A stretch of 64,000 bases of DNA from Chamaecrista fasciculata (Eukaryota > Streptophyta > Magnoliopsida > Fabales > Fabaceae), in the NCBI GenBank assembly GCA_003254925.1, contig QANZ01043286.1, positions 65,891 to 129,890 of the forward strand. The letters run 5' to 3'. Positions 22,111-34,138 of this stretch are shown here, piece after piece. The translations under genes were made by a program, and so were the position numbers. Each line of letters begins with the position of its first letter. The stretch's first letter is position 1. The notes under the pieces were generated by a model, which had not been told where the DNA came from, searched no databases, and saw nothing but the letters and a program-made list of their open reading frames with translations.

Positions 22111-23534
22111 TAAACTTATTTGTAAAAGAGGCAATCATGATGCTAATTTGTAAAATGATGTCTACATTATTTTTTAAAAAAAAAAAACTTAGTAGCAGAT
22201 GCTTACAAAATCACATCTAAAAATTGCCTTGAAACTCAAGGGTCAAGTTGGGCTCTATTTTATGATAGAAATATATTGCCTGCTTTTGTGTAGGGTGCAA
22301 GGCAGAAGAATATGCAAAATCATCTGCTGAAGCGACTGCTGACTATACTTGTTTTGGGACATTACCCAATGAGCCTCCCACAATCAATTAGTCTACTCCA
22401 TATCATGTTCACCCAGGAACTACTTATGAATTTGTTAGTTCTTATGCCATCTAATGATATTTCCTAGCTTCTGATGTCTTTATGTTTGCTGCTTTTGTTT
22501 TTCTTCAATCTTATGTATAACAATTCTTCCAACTTTGCAGCAGAATTTTGATCAAAGGACTCGCTATATAGTACAGCGGCCAATGCTGAGTATTTTGCTT
22601 ATATTACTCCTCAAGGCTTCCCAACACCTCACATCAATGGTGTCTCTACTAACTTAACTTCAATGAATACTCATCCTCTCTTGTGGCATCTATAAATGGC
22701 ATTGAATGAGAAGATGATCATTAGAAACCATGGTGCTTGTATTATCATCTATCTATTGTAATGACCCTTTTTGTTTTGGCCTTGGGCAATTGTCATGCTA
22801 AAAACCTCCTATCCACAAAGATTGGGGACTTTATGCCCTTTAAGGAATCAAGGTTTATTAATTCTTTAATTTCCTGCTGTTTCTTCTTTTTCTCCCATCT
22901 TATATGGGAGCTTTTTTCCTTCCTTTATGGAATTTTTTTCTCTTCAAAAGTTCCAATGTTGGGGATTTCTGTCTCTACTCGATTTCCTTACTTATCCCTT
23001 TTAATGCCATAGAAGTACCATCTGCAATGGACAGAGAAGATCAAAGTGAACTAATGATATCTTCAGTTCTTAAGTGAAGATGAAGGTCAAGCTCATTATG
23101 AGAACATAATTATGAACATAAAAATTCATGATTTGGACCGTTTGTTTTTGAGTATTGAAGTAGAGATTAGGAGAGGTGAATCACTCAGATTTTGCAATCT
23201 ACATACTTGCGGATCCACTCCCATTCAAGGGATTGTTTGATGAAAGCACAATGAACATTGATGGTTTTTTTTTTTTTTGGGGGGGCCAGAAAATGTGGAT
23301 GTTTCATACATGGAAAGTGGTGGGAAAGCTATAGCAAAATGAACTTTGATTCAAATGTCTTGTTATATACTAATCGATCTATGTGATAAGTGCTTCGATT
23401 TTGTTTAAATAAGGTCCTTTTCAAATTGAGAGACGATTTTACATACTCAGGGGCACAATGGTCAAATTCGAATTAGTCAGGCAAAACTCTAAATATGTAA
23501 TGAGCAACAAAGAAAATATATAAAGACAAAAATA
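22111..23534 (+). other. Unrecognised gene debris
   Basis: Protein-like stretches appear near 22290-22380 (KAEEYAKSSAEATADYTCFG) and 22580-22690 (AEYFAYITPQGFPTPHINGV), separated by stops and intron-like DNA. No domain is recognisable. The remainder to 23534 looks non-coding. Confidence 0.3.
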
Positions 23535-23935
23535 TTAATTTCGTCTCCAAATTTTACAGCAATTATCAATTTTTTCTTCAATCTTTTTTTGCTATCAATT
23601 TTGTCCCCAATATTTCATATTTTGGTCAATTTTATCCTTTGCTCTTACTTTAACCAAATATTATAGATAAAATCTACGTAGCTAACGATATATAATGTTA
23701 AATTGGCAAAACAAAAAACGATATATAATGTTAAATTGATAGAAAAAGAAACTCAAATTGCAACTCAAATTGAAAAACAGAATGTAGTTTGTCGTTAATT
23801 TATTGAATGAAGTTAGTCAAAGGATAAAATTTGACTCAAATGTAAAACATTAGGGACAAAATTGACAGCAAAAAAAGATTGGGGATAAAATTGACAGTTG
23901 ATGTTAAGTTTAGAGACGAAATTAATACAAAAAGT
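23535..23935. mobile_element. Foldback MITE, family unresolved
   Basis: Left-arm blocks TCAATTTTGTCCCCAATATTT and TTTTGGTCAATTTTATCCTTT pair with GGATAAAATTTGACTC, AACATTAGGGACAAAATTGACA and GGGGATAAAATTGACA on the right. A related single arm lies at 20715-20850. No target duplication was found. Confidence 0.55.
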
Positions 23936-24297
23936 AAAATTTGGTTCATAGAAAAATAAATTATTTTTTATAACTAAAATAGGACTTTGACGTAAATAGT
24001 ATTTACCCAAAAAGCCCCCACAAGAAGTCACAACTCACAGATTTTGTGTTAAAATAATTAATAAAGCAAGAAAGAAATAGTTATAAAATTAAGGGACCAA
24101 AGGATAACTTCAGAAAAGGACATATACATATTTATTTTTAATAAATATATATCTAAAAATATTCAACAGTATCCTATATTTGTTTTTGTACTGTTAATAA
24201 ATATATATATATATATAGTGTTTATATTTATATATTAAAAATAATAATTATTTATTATTAATTGTATAATTTTGTTCGACCGGTTATAACTAAAATT

Positions 24298-24665
24298 ATA
24301 TTTTAGTCCCTAATGTTTATTTAAAATTTTGTTTTGTTCCTTAATATTTTTTTTTGTTCCGTTTTGGTCTTTAGTGTTTCTTATTAAAAGTTTTATAATC
24401 AGTCACTAACTATTGAATATTGTCATATCTCTCTCGTTTTAATTCTGAACGCAATGAAATTAGAGCTATGTATTAAATTTGATGAGTTTTTACTTTACCC
24501 AATTGGAGTCATCAACAAACGAGAGAGATATGACTATATTCAATAATTAAGAACTAATTTTGAAACTTTTAGAAAACATTAAAGACAGAAAAAGAACAAA
24601 AATAAAACATTAAGGACCAAAATAGAACTTTAGGTAAACATTAAAAACCAAAATATGATTTTGGC
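24298..24665. mobile_element. Foldback MITE, MULE-like
   Basis: TTTTAGTCCCTAATGTTTA...TTTTGTTCCTTAATATTTT on the left mirrors AAAACATTAAGGACCAAAAT and AAACATTAAAAACCAAAATA on the right. A central palindrome contains CATATCTCTCTCGTTT and AACGAGAGAGATATG. Confidence 0.6.
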
Positions 24666-24849
24666 CTATTTTTTTCTTTATATATTATCAATATTATAAA
24701 ATAAAATGTATAAGTCGGAAAAAATATATAAGGCAAGAATCAAATTGAATATAAAATTAAGAAGGCATGTATATATATTAATAAAAACCTTGAGAATGGA
24801 CTGCAAAAAGGGACATTATAGAATGGTTGAAGATACAATGCATCTCCTA

Positions 24850-25404
24850 TTTAAGGAAGGGTGAAGAAGGCTTTTCTGGATTTGATTTGGCAAGCTAGGA
24901 ATGATCTGGTTTGGAGAGGTATAAATTCAAGTCCAATGGAAGTGGTTCAGAAAATTACGATAGCTGTGGGTAAAATGAATGAAGCTTTTGCCAATGACCA
25001 GCTAGGAGGATACAAAAATAGCAGACAAATGGATCTGAGTATCCTCAATCAAGAACAGGTTATCACTTCTAGTCCAACAGGGATCTTATTCGAATGACAC
25101 AAGCATCGGAAGACTATTCGGTTAGTGGTCAACTTTTACAAGGATGGGACTGCTGTGAAATGGATGAGTAAGATGGAGGTCCTACACAAATCCAAGAATC
25201 TTTTCTTTTGATGAGAAGATTGTAAGAGATGGTATTTTGAGACTCTTAGGGTCTTTTAGGATAAATTGAGCTTTGTGTACGGATTGTACTCCTTTTACTC
25301 ATATTTGAGAGATGTTGTTTAGGGTATCCACGAGATCAAGTGGAATGTATACTCTTAATCTTGATTAATGAAACTGTTCCTTTTAACAAAAATAAAAAAT
25401 AAAA
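24850..25404 (+). mobile_element. LINE 3' remnant
   Basis: The stretch at 24861-25097 reads FLDLIWQARNDLVWRGINSS..., the linker between the reverse-transcriptase zinc-binding domain and RNase H in plant L1-type LINEs. Stops follow, then a 3' untranslated end with TTGATTAATGAAACTGTTCC and an A-rich tail (to about 25404). It is heavily 5'-truncated. Confidence 0.7.
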
Positions 25405-25781
25405 ACCTATTTTAATAGGGGGGACGAAAAAGAATACTTTTGCCTTAATTCTATCTGCATCTTGGGATTCAATTTCTGGACCAATTTCCATATAACATAA
25501 TTTCTGACGGTAAAAGCCAGAAGAAGCCGGCTGCTACAATTGTACACTAACCACATATTTGTCTTCCAAAACAGGACATTGATCAACAACGACACTTAGA
25601 AAATACTGGAAAATTACAAAAACAGCAAAAGATATTTCTCTTACATTTCTTTGAACGCATATTTAATTTGTTTATGGAAACTACAAAAGCAAGTAGAAGG
25701 CCATCAAATTACATAATTGTTCAATGACACAGCAACACCCATACCAATTTGGCAGTAATAACCAACAATGTCCTTGAATTT

Positions 25782-26606
25782 CTAGAAATCATCTCCTTCC
25801 TCATCATAATCATCACCAAAACCCTCATCTTCCTCCACTTTCTCAGCTGCTTTATCTGCAATATGATCCTCCAACGCTTCCACTCCTTCTCCCAATGCGA
25901 GTCCACCCAACACCCCCGCTACAGCACCCACAGCCAATCCCGTCCCCATCCCTCCAAACTTACTCTTCTTCTTCTCTTCATACCCTCCGCCGTACGCCAC
26001 CGTCGCCGGCTGTCCGTACGCCGCCGTAGCCGGCGGAGCTTCATTATACCCACCACCGTACGGATACCCAGTCGGCGCCGCCGTCGCACCGTAATTATAA
26101 CCTTGCGGAGCACCGTAATTGTAACCGGAGAAATCACGCGACGGCGGTGGAACGGCGTAATAGGAGCCAGGCGCACGATAGCCTAAATCTCTGATACTAA
26201 CGCTAACGTCAACCTTACCTTGAGGCCTACCTGACGGACGTTTTAACGTTAAGCTACGGAAAACACGATCGCCGTTTATTCCAGAATCTTCTAGAACGTC
26301 ACGGAGCTTGAGCCGAGCCGAGCCGATCAACGGCTTTGTGTTTTCTTCGGAGCGGATAGCGTGGACGACGTCGACGTAGAGAGTGAAGTCCTCAATGGGA
26401 CCCGAAGAAGGCGGCAACGCGAAACGCAGCGTTTCGTCCCAAACGGCTTCGGTTTCGGCTCCGGCTTCGTCGGCTCGGGTGGAACACTTGTTTGTGGGGT
26501 CCACCCAAACGACGGCGTATGGACGGTTAGGACCGTTACGCCAGTTAACGTTCTTGAGGTTTTTGGCTGATGAAATCTTAACTTCGATTTCGTAACGAGA
26601 AGCCAT
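25782..26606 (-). CDS. SRC2-like: C2-domain protein, SRC2-like
   Basis: This intronless gene encodes 274 residues. An N-terminal C2 domain (about residues 5-140) includes [27 protein letters not shown] and [15 protein letters not shown], the layout of plant SRC2 (soybean gene regulated by cold 2) proteins. A Tyr/Gly/Pro-rich middle follows (about 148-208, repeats of GYNYGAP and YPYGGGY), then a glycine-alanine hydrophobic segment (about 218-245, [20 protein letters not shown]) and an acidic tail ([17 protein letters not shown]). SRC2 proteins bind phospholipids or Ca2+ and associate with ER, vacuole or plasma membrane in stress responses; the role here is inferred from family. The ATG is clear, and the GC-rich coding region contrasts with AT-rich flanks. 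It looks intact and functional. Confidence 0.93.
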   Translation of the reverse strand: MASRYEIEVKISSAKNLKNVNWRNGPNRPYAVVWVDPTNKCSTRADEAGAETEAVWDETLRFALPPSSGPIEDFTLYVDVVHAIRSEENTKPLIGSARLKLRDVLEDSGINGDRVFRSLTLKRPSGRPQGKVDVSVSIRDLGYRAPGSYYAVPPPSRDFSGYNYGAPQGYNYGATAAPTGYPYGGGYNEAPPATAAYGQPATVAYGGGYEEKKKSKFGGMGTGLAVGAVAGVLGGLALGEGVEALEDHIADKAAEKVEEDEGFGDDYDEEGDDF

Positions 26607-26687
26607 TGATATATTAGAATTTAGATAGAGAGGAATATGCTTGAAATTTTAAAGTGAAGGATATGAAAAACTAGAGTGAATGGTTCA

Positions 26688-26695
26688 TATTTATA
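26688..26695 (-). promoter_or_regulatory. TATA box of the SRC2-like gene
   Basis: TATAAATA on the minus strand lies about 82 bases upstream of the ATG at 26606, a normal distance for a plant core promoter. Confidence 0.65.
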
Positions 26696-26779
26696 CATAA
26701 GTGGCCTTGATTTGTGAATATGCTTTATTTATGAACGAATCCGATACGTTTTTCTTTTCCACATTTTTTTTCCTAAAGG

Positions 26780-27933
26780 TCAAAACTCCCAATTGGTAAT
26801 ACTTATATGAGATAGATTTTAAATTGGTCCTAAATATTGTATTTTTCTTTAAACTTATCTTATATGTTTCTATAATTTATCATATTGGTCCCAATTTTAT
26901 TTTCAAAGTGTGATTTAAACTTGTTTGTTGATAATCTCAACTAGACAGAGAATGAATTTTTTAAGAGTTAAAAACTATTGTATTTGGACTTTGAAACTAG
27001 ATAGATATGACAAATTTTATTTGTTTTATCTTGGAACGAGTAGTGTACTTTCGAGATTGAATTTGACATCGATTATTGATGGCTCCAATTGGATAGATAA
27101 AATATTCGTCAAAAGTATTATGTAATTTTGAATTTGTCGCATTAGAACAAAAAAAGAGATAAATATGATTATATATTTAATAGTTTGTGATCAATTTGAG
27201 AAATTATGAAAATATATAAGGTCATTCTGGAACAAATAAAATATTTAGGATCAATTTAAAATATATCCCATACATTTAAGATTAATATGAGGTTTTCACC
27301 TTTCCTAAACTACCCTTCTCACACGAATTCGTATAACGCGTTTGGTCACATACTCACATAGAAAAGAGTAGGTAGTACAAAAAGATAAATTGCAACTGGG
27401 AAAATATTATCTAGGGTGGGGAATAAACTAGGGAAGTGCTATGCTAAATGCTAGATTGCTAGCTTAAACGTCCACAGTAAGACCCAAATAAGTAATTATC
27501 TATTTAATGTTAAAACATTAAATTGGTGTCAAATGTATGAGATAGATTTTAGATTGGCCTTAAATATTATATCTTTTTTCATATTAGTCTTATATATTTT
27601 TGTAATTTCTTAAATTGGTCTCAAAGTAATGAATATGTGGTTATATCTCTCTCGTTTCAAGTTTAAATATAACGAATTCAGAGCTACAAATTGCTTTTGA
27701 CAAATACTCTCTATCCAATTGGTGTCGCAAACAAACAATATCAAATTGAGTTCTCAGTTCAAGTCTGAATATAATAAGTTGATTCTGTATGTTAACTTTT
27801 AAAGAATTCTTTCTCTATATTCAATTGAGACCATTACAAATGAGGTTAAATCGAATCTCGAAAGTATGTATAAGATGGATTTAAAAAATTATAAAAATAT
27901 GTAAGATCAATATAAAATAACTTAAAGGCAAAA
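26780..27933. repeat. Intergenic DNA with two related decayed foldback copies
   Basis: About 26800-27290 and 27515-27925 share the phrases ATGAGATAGATTTTA(A/G)ATTGG, CCTAAATATT and CTTATAT(G/A)TTT. The second also holds TATCTCTCTCGTTTCAAG as in the 24298 foldback. These are remnants of one MITE-like family; no gene is seen. Confidence 0.45.
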
Positions 27934-28297
27934 GTACTATTGGTACTTTCAAAATATAGAGTTAATTTCAGTTGTACCTACAAAGTTTTTTTTGGTTTCA
28001 ATTGTAGGTTAGTTTTAATTGTACCACAAAAGTTTTTTTTGGGATCAATGAAACCCTCAATCCTTTATTTTTTATGTCAATTGTACCAAAATCTTTTCTT
28101 TTTGTGTCAATTGTACCTGTAATTTAGGAGTACAATTGATTCAAATATGAAACATTGAGGGTATAATTGACCCAAAAAAAATTTTGTGGGTACAACTGAT
28201 ACTGATCCCACATTTTGGGGTACAATTGACCCAAAAATAATTTTGGGGGTACAGCTGAAACTGACCCATACTTTAAGAGTACCAAAAGTATTTTGAC
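27934..28297. mobile_element. Foldback MITE, MULE-like
   Basis: GCAAAAGTACTATTGGTACT on the left pairs with AGTACCAAAAGTATTTTGAC on the right. The inner blocks AGTTGTACCTACAAAG, TCAATTGTACC and complements TACAATTGACCC, GGTACAACTG continue the pairing across the whole element. No clear target duplication was found. Confidence 0.6.
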
Positions 28298-28799
28298 TTT
28301 ATACATTTAGGACTAGTTTGAAATCTATCTCATATATTTGGGATCAATTTGACATTTTGACCATTATTTAGAAAAAAAAAGTGCTTTACTTAATTGGGAC
28401 CAAACGAAAAAGGAAAAATGCTTGGCTTGAATTCAAAGGTAACGTTTCGATTGGGAATATGTTTAAATATGTACCAAGAAAAAAGAATATCTTTAGATGA
28501 CGACAAGGAAATTAGAAGAGACTGAACGATTAGGTAATGTGCAGTGACTATTTAGTGACTACACGGGGTAGACGCGTTGTAATATGGGCAAATGGCATAT
28601 TTTAGGAATCTAATGTCTAAAGTCATGGAAAATAGAATAGTAGAATACTACTTTGATTTATATATTTTTATCTCTTTTTTTTAAAAAAAAAAAAAAATCT
28701 ACACTCTACGGGACGCTATGATTATTTAATTAATAAAATCCGGCTCTCTTTATTTTTTCCCAAAATTTAGATGATTTTAAAAAATAATAATAAAAAAAT
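28298..28799. other. AT-rich intergenic DNA
   Basis: No gene or element is recognisable. Confidence 0.4.
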
Positions 28800-29210
28800 C
28801 AAAGTGTATTTTTTGTTTTATATGTTTACTCAGGATTCAATTTAGTTTCATTTTTTTTTTTTACACTTTTGGTCCTATATCTTTTGATCAAGTGTAGAAT
28901 TGATCATTTGGTTATGTATCTTTTTTGTTATATATTTGGTTTCATATCTTTACAAAAAGTTCCAATGCTAATCTCAAAATGTGGAACCTTTTGTAAAAAT
29001 ATGAGACAAATTCTGCAATATGATCAAAAGATATGAGACCAATTCTATAACCTGACCAAAATATATGATATTAGAAATGTAGTAAAAAAAATACAAGACC
29101 AAATTGAGACTAAGCAAATGATATGTGACAAAAAATACAACAAAAAAGTATATGGGACCAAATTGAAACCCGAACAAAAGATATAGGATCAAAAGTGCAT
29201 TTTAATTGAA
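28800..29210. mobile_element. Foldback MITE-like repeat
   Basis: CACTTTTGGTCCTATATCTTTTG-like blocks on the left mirror AAGATATAGGATCAAAAGTG on the right, with inner pairs such as TTGATCATTTGG and ATATGAGACCAATTCT. The borders are approximate. Confidence 0.5.
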
Positions 29211-29388
29211 AAAATTAATTATATTTTTTGAGATATATATTATCACCATATATTCTTTCTATTATATTTTAGGAATAAACGATATGCTCTTCGAGTTGAA
29301 GCTAATAAAATGATTAAAATACTCTTTAATATAGTATTAGTTTGATTTGTTAATAACATAGATTTTTAAATACGCTTTTTAATTTTTA

Positions 29389-29818
29389 GGGTAAATTACA
29401 CTTTGGTATCCTGTAGTTTGACCATATTTCATTTTGGTACCCTATGGTTTGAAACCTGACACTTTGGTACCCTGTGATATTCTCCATTAACACTTTGGTA
29501 CCATTTGGAGTTATTTTGTAATTTTAACCATAAAAAATTTTGCAAAAATTACATATTGACCCCAAAAAATTTTAAAAAAATTACAAATAGATCCCTGAAT
29601 ACATATTATCTAGGGACTAAAATGAAAACTTTAAAAACATTTTGGGGTCAATATGTAATTTTTGCAAAATTTGTTATAGTTAAAATTACAAAAGAGCTCC
29701 AAATGGCACCAAAGTGTTAATGGAGAATACCACAAGGTACCAAAGTGTTAGGTTTCAAACCACAGGGTACAAAAGTGAAATAGGGTCAAACCACAGGGTA
29801 CGAAAATATAATTTACCC
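29389..29818. mobile_element. MULE-type foldback MITE, copy 2 of 3
   Basis: The element begins GGGTAAATTACACTTTGG and ends in TAATTTACCC. The perfect 9-bp duplication TAATTTTTA flanks it (29380-29388, 29819-29827). It is 430 bp and homologous along its length to those at 5969 and 31830. Confidence 0.9.
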
Positions 29819-29997
29819 TAATTTTTATTTTAATGATTATATATATATGTATATAATATTTTGATAAAAACTGATAAAGTGTATTTATCTTTATGTTGTA
29901 AAGAAAGTTATTAACTTATTATGATATATAGTTTTTTAGATGACTCGACTTCAAATGTAAACGTAAAGAAAGTTATTAACTTATTATGATATATAGG

Positions 29998-30200
29998 CCA
30001 GTTCGTTTGCGTTTTGATTATAATCTGCTTTGATTATAATCGTAATAAGTATATTTGTTTATGTTTTTTTCCTGATAAAATTATAATCATGATTTTTTTA
30101 TAATCAAACTCAATTACACTTATATCCATATATATATATACCTATAATTACCTGTACTCTAATACAATCAATTACACATCACAAGGGCAAAATGGTCATT
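29998..30200. mobile_element. Truncated Harbinger MITE
   Basis: It starts GGCCAGTTCGTTTGCG with repeated ATTATAATC motifs, closely matching the left 200 bp of the element at 30245. Its right end is missing. The flanking words AAGAAAGTTATTAACTTATT and ACTCGACTTCAAATGTAAAC are each repeated around it, so the locus was rearranged. Confidence 0.6.
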
Positions 30201-30244
30201 TACTCGACTTCAAATGTAAACGTCATTTCTTGAAGGCAAACTAT

Positions 30245-31734
30245 GGTCCAGTTTGTTTGCGCTTTGATTATAATCTGCTCTAATTATAATCGTAATAAGT
30301 ATGTTCGTTTGCGTTTTTTTCCTGATCAAATTATAATCATGATTTTTTTATAATAAAAAACACTCAATTACACTTATATCCCTATATAATTTCATATATT
30401 CTAATACAATCAATTGCACATCACAAGGACAAAATGGTCATTTACCACAATATTGGGCCAGTTTGTTAATTTCTCATTCTTATGTTGGGCTAAATTGTTA
30501 TTTTGCCCAAATTATTTAAGAATCAAATTGCAATTTTGGCATTGTTCTCTCTCTTCTCTCTCTCGCCTCTCTCTCTTTCACTCTACATACAAAGGATGAT
30601 CATGAGAAAGAATTATAACAACAAAGAATTAGTTCAGATTCTGAGATGTGAATCATGAAATTCAACCCATCATCATCAAGTTTGACTTTGTAATGAAATA
30701 TCAAATCGTGTATGAGTATTCCTCACGGCTGTATTACAACCATTGTTGCTAATGCTGCTTCCTCCATCAAGCAACACCTTTAACAACGCCATGGCTTTAC
30801 TCTTCCCTTTAGCACTACCATTCTCTCCAACATCAGTAATCCCATCTATTGCTCCAATGGCTCTCTCTCTCTCACATCAATCCCCACTTTATCCCCATCA
30901 CATATCACCAAATTAAGCAATCCCAAAATTGCATTCTCCTTCGTCCTCATGCTCGATCCCGTCAAAAAATCCAAAAGATCCACCAACACCCCAATCCCTG
31001 AAACCTTCTGAAACGCCTCTTCGCTTTCCTCGCATCTCGCAATTAGAGGTCGAATTTTTGGGTCTTATTTTGTCATGAGACGCAGCTCGCAGAGAGAGAG
31101 AGAGAGAAGGAGAGGGAGAGACGAAGCTCGTAGAGAGAGGGAGGGAGAGAGAACGAGAAAGAGAGAGAGGAGAAGCAAACATTATGCCAAATTTCATTTT
31201 TTGTTCGGGTCCGATTGCTTTTTCTGTTTCTCTCTCATCTTGTGCCAAATGGTCCACCATTTTAAAGCTTGATCGACCAAATGTCGGGCCTGGGTTGGAA
31301 ATTTGATACACTTTAGTCCCTATGGTCGACCATTTTGTAGGCAAAAATGAGTTCAGTCGATCTAACAAAAAAAAGCACCTCCAAAGTTGCATATGATTAT
31401 AATCAGATTTTCACGCTTTCCAAGGCAAATAGTGACATAATTTGATTTTTTTTTAAGTAACAATCACATCCAATCACACTTTGATTATAATCAAATCACA
31501 TATACCTTTTTCCTACTTTTTCTAACTTTTTCTTCCATTTCTACCCCTATACAATTTATCAATTTCCTTACCCTTCTATCTACCAACCACAATCATTACA
31601 TACTCATTTCAATAATTTCACACCAAATAATCAACTTTCATCTAATCACCAATACACAAATAATCAACTTTAATTATAATCATACTTTGATTATAATCAG
31701 AGCAGATTTTATTATAAGAGCAAACGAACGGAGC
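30245..31734. mobile_element. Non-autonomous PIF/Harbinger element with captured gene piece
   Basis: The tips are GGTCCAGTTTGTTTGCG on the left and CAAACGAACGGAGC on the right, with a 3-bp duplication TAT (30242-30244, 31735-31737). Its last 500 bp match the outer end of the giant palindromic element: TTCGGGTCCG, CTCTCTCATCT, CCATTTTGTAGGCAAAAATGA, TTTCACGCTTTCCAAGGCAAA and CCCCTATACAATTTATCAAT occur in the same order as at 49290-49620. It is therefore a derivative mobilisable by that family. The middle carries an ARM-repeat gene piece. Confidence 0.78.
30690..31035 (-). pseudogene. Captured ARM-repeat (U-box-type) gene fragment
   Basis: On the minus strand one stretch reads IGVLVDLLDFLTGSSMRTKENAILGLLNLV and, after a CT-rich run that shifts the frame, AIGAIDGITDVGENGSAKGKSKAMALLKVLL. 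The helix pattern 'KENAILGLLNL' and 'AKGKSKAMALLKVL' is that of armadillo repeats in plant U-box (PUB) ubiquitin ligases. The frames are broken and both ends are truncated. It is enclosed by Harbinger ends, so it is capture debris. Confidence 0.5.
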
Positions 31735-31829
31735 TATATGTAACATATATTATAAGGGTAATCGGCTAATAGACCTTGTAGGCTGTAACTAATGAATTTG
31801 GCTTCCTCATTGGGCCTAGTTTATTATTA

Positions 31830-32259
31830 GGGTAAATTACACTTTGGTACCCTGTGGTTTGACCCTATTTCACTTTGGTACCCTGTGGTTTGAAACTTGA
31901 CACTTTGGTACCCTGTGGTATTCTCCATTAACACTTTGGTACCCTTTGGAGCTATTTTGTAATTTTAACCATAACAAATTTTGCAAAAATTATATATTGA
32001 CCCCAAAAAATTTTCAAAAAATTACAAATAGGTCATTGGATACATATTATTTAGGGACTAAAATGAAAACTTCAAAAAAAATTTGGGGTCAATATGTAAT
32101 TTTTGCAAAATTTATTATGGTTAAAATTACAAAATAGCTCCAAAGGGTACCAAAGTGCTAATGGAGAATACCATAGGATACCGAAGTGTCAAGTTTCAAA
32201 CCACAAGGTACCAAAGTGAAATAGGGTCAAACCACAAGGTACCAAAATGTAATTTACCC
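31830..32259. mobile_element. MULE-type foldback MITE, copy 3 of 3
   Basis: The element begins GGGTAAATTACACTTTGGTA and ends AATGTAATTTACCC. The perfect 9-bp duplication TTATTATTA flanks it (31821-31829, 32260-32268). It is 430 bp and near-palindromic throughout. Confidence 0.9.
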
Positions 32260-32775
32260 TTATTATTATTTGTCTTTTTTGAAAGAGTTATTGGGCCTAG
32301 TTTAGAGGGTTGTAAGATAGTAAAGTTTGGTATACATATAAATATAACAATGGGAGATATTTGGACCAAAAACGAAAACTATGGGATATATGAGAATTAT
32401 GATAATAGTTTAAAGGGTCAGTTCGTTTTTGTTTTTCTTAAAATTTGTTTTGATTATAATCATGGTTTGATTATAATCAAATTTGATTATTTTTGTAGTG
32501 GTGTTTGGATGATTGTTGATTATTTGGTGTGAAATTATTAAAATGGGTATGTAATGATTGTGGTAGGTGGATAAAAAGTAAGGAAATTGATAAATTGTAT
32601 AGGGGTATAAATGGAAGAAAAAGTTGGAAAAAGTAAGGTGTGATTTGATTATAATAAAAGTGTGTTTGGATGTGATTGTTGTTTTGATAAAAAAACAAAA
32701 ATGTTACTGTTTTCCTTGAAAAGCGTGAAATCTTGATTATTTTTGTGTGTAGGTGGGGGGATGTTTTTCCAAATC

Positions 32776-32882
32776 AGTGCACCGTTTCATTTTTTGCCTA
32801 CGAAATGGTGCACCAACAAGGATTAAAATGTCTTTTAGTTGCTCGACATTCGGTGCACCAGCGAAGAAATCGGTGCACCGAT
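32776..32882. promoter_or_regulatory. Subterminal GGTGCACC site group, left arm
   Basis: Four sites with core (G/A)GTGCACC lie within about 110 bp near 32778, 32812, 32861 and 32874, the last as the full palindrome ATCGGTGCACCGAT. They sit between the tip and the Myb gene. The mirrored group is at 49325-49435. They are likely binding sites for an element-encoded protein (inference). Confidence 0.6.
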
Positions 32883-32939
32883 TCGCATCAGATGAGAGAG
32901 AAAGGCTGAAGCTGGCGGACCCGAAATTTTTATTGATTT

Positions 32940-34138
32940 TGGCCTAAAGCGTACGGTGGAAGCATGCATTCAACGGTAAACAACAAATGCAAAAATTGTA
33001 AATTCAATCCCCCCAACTCCTCTATCTCCACGCAGAACAAAATCGCGATTCCCCTTATCTTTGGCAGAACAAATCGCGATTCCCTTCTCTCTGAACGCAG
33101 CAAGCATCGCCTGAGTTGTGTGTATCCCAACTTCCCTACTTCCTCCCTCCTGTTGCCTCCAGACGCCGTCGATAGTCCCCGCCAGAAGCAGCAGGTGCTG
33201 TGGATCAACCGGGTGAAGTGCACATCGCGTCATATCATCGTTCATCCCCTCCGTTGAAGGTTGGTTCTCCCTCATATCCATGTTGGTTTTTTTGTTGTTG
33301 CTTCGATTTAAGACCAATTAATTTGACTCTTTCATTATCAAGTTCTTCATCTTCACTCCTTCATTTCACTTGTCGTTTGGTTATCATAAAGTAAGGAACT
33401 GGTGGGTCAATTTTTGGTTGTCATCATTGAACAATTCTTCTGTTGTTTTTGGTTGTCATCTTGACTCCTTCTGTTGTTTTTAAAATTCTGTTGTTTTATC
33501 ATTGGATCATAATCATATTTTACATTTGAGTTCATAAATTTTTAATATCCTCTAAAACGTTTTCTTCACTCTTCAACTTTGAGCTTGATTAAATAGTCCT
33601 ATATGGTTGTTGAACAATTAGACGGGCCTCCTGGTTTGTTGTTGGGACTTGGGATGTTATTTGGTCTGCGTAGATAACACTTGACATATAAAAGGGATCC
33701 TAACCTCAAACCACTAGTTACATAATGAAACCTTTTTTATGACAAAAAGGACATGGTTGCAATGGAACTGCTGTGAGTGCTGTTTTTATATTTCTATGAC
33801 TTGCTTACAGCTTGTTAGTTTCTCGGAGTGTGGATTCCTCAACTCGTAATACTTGCTTACATGTTTTACCTGTCTATGACTTGCTTATATCCATGTGTTT
33901 GGCTTTTTCTTCATTGCATTCTGACTATATTTGATATGTGTGTATATTTGCTTACATGTGTTAACCTATGAAACGTGTGTGTAGATGTTGTCCCAATTTA
34001 GTTTTCTGATGTTTTATTTCAATTTGGAAGTTTGGTATGTTGAAAGTGTATGCATTATTTTACATATGGACATATGCGTTGATTCATCACCGAGTTTTGC
34101 GTCGCTGTGTGCAATGTGGGGCGGTTTTAGGTTGTCTT
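32940..34138 (+). other. Probable 5' untranslated exon and intron of the left Myb gene
   Basis: A GC-richer stretch to about 33259 ends CCGTTGAAG followed by GTTGG, a possible donor. TTTTAG at 34125-34130, nine bases before the ATG, is a possible acceptor. The reading frames in the stretch are not conserved as protein and exist on both strands, so I read it as leader plus intron. Confidence 0.4.

Noticed and set aside
25749-26595. Plus-strand and overlapping minus-strand frames across the SRC2-like gene
   Set aside because: They are shadows of the GC-rich C2-domain gene in other frames.
32964-33317. Overlapping frames on both strands in the arm leader region (also 48892-49279)
   Set aside because: They are conserved only because the arms are duplicates, lack domains, and lie where an untranslated exon is expected.
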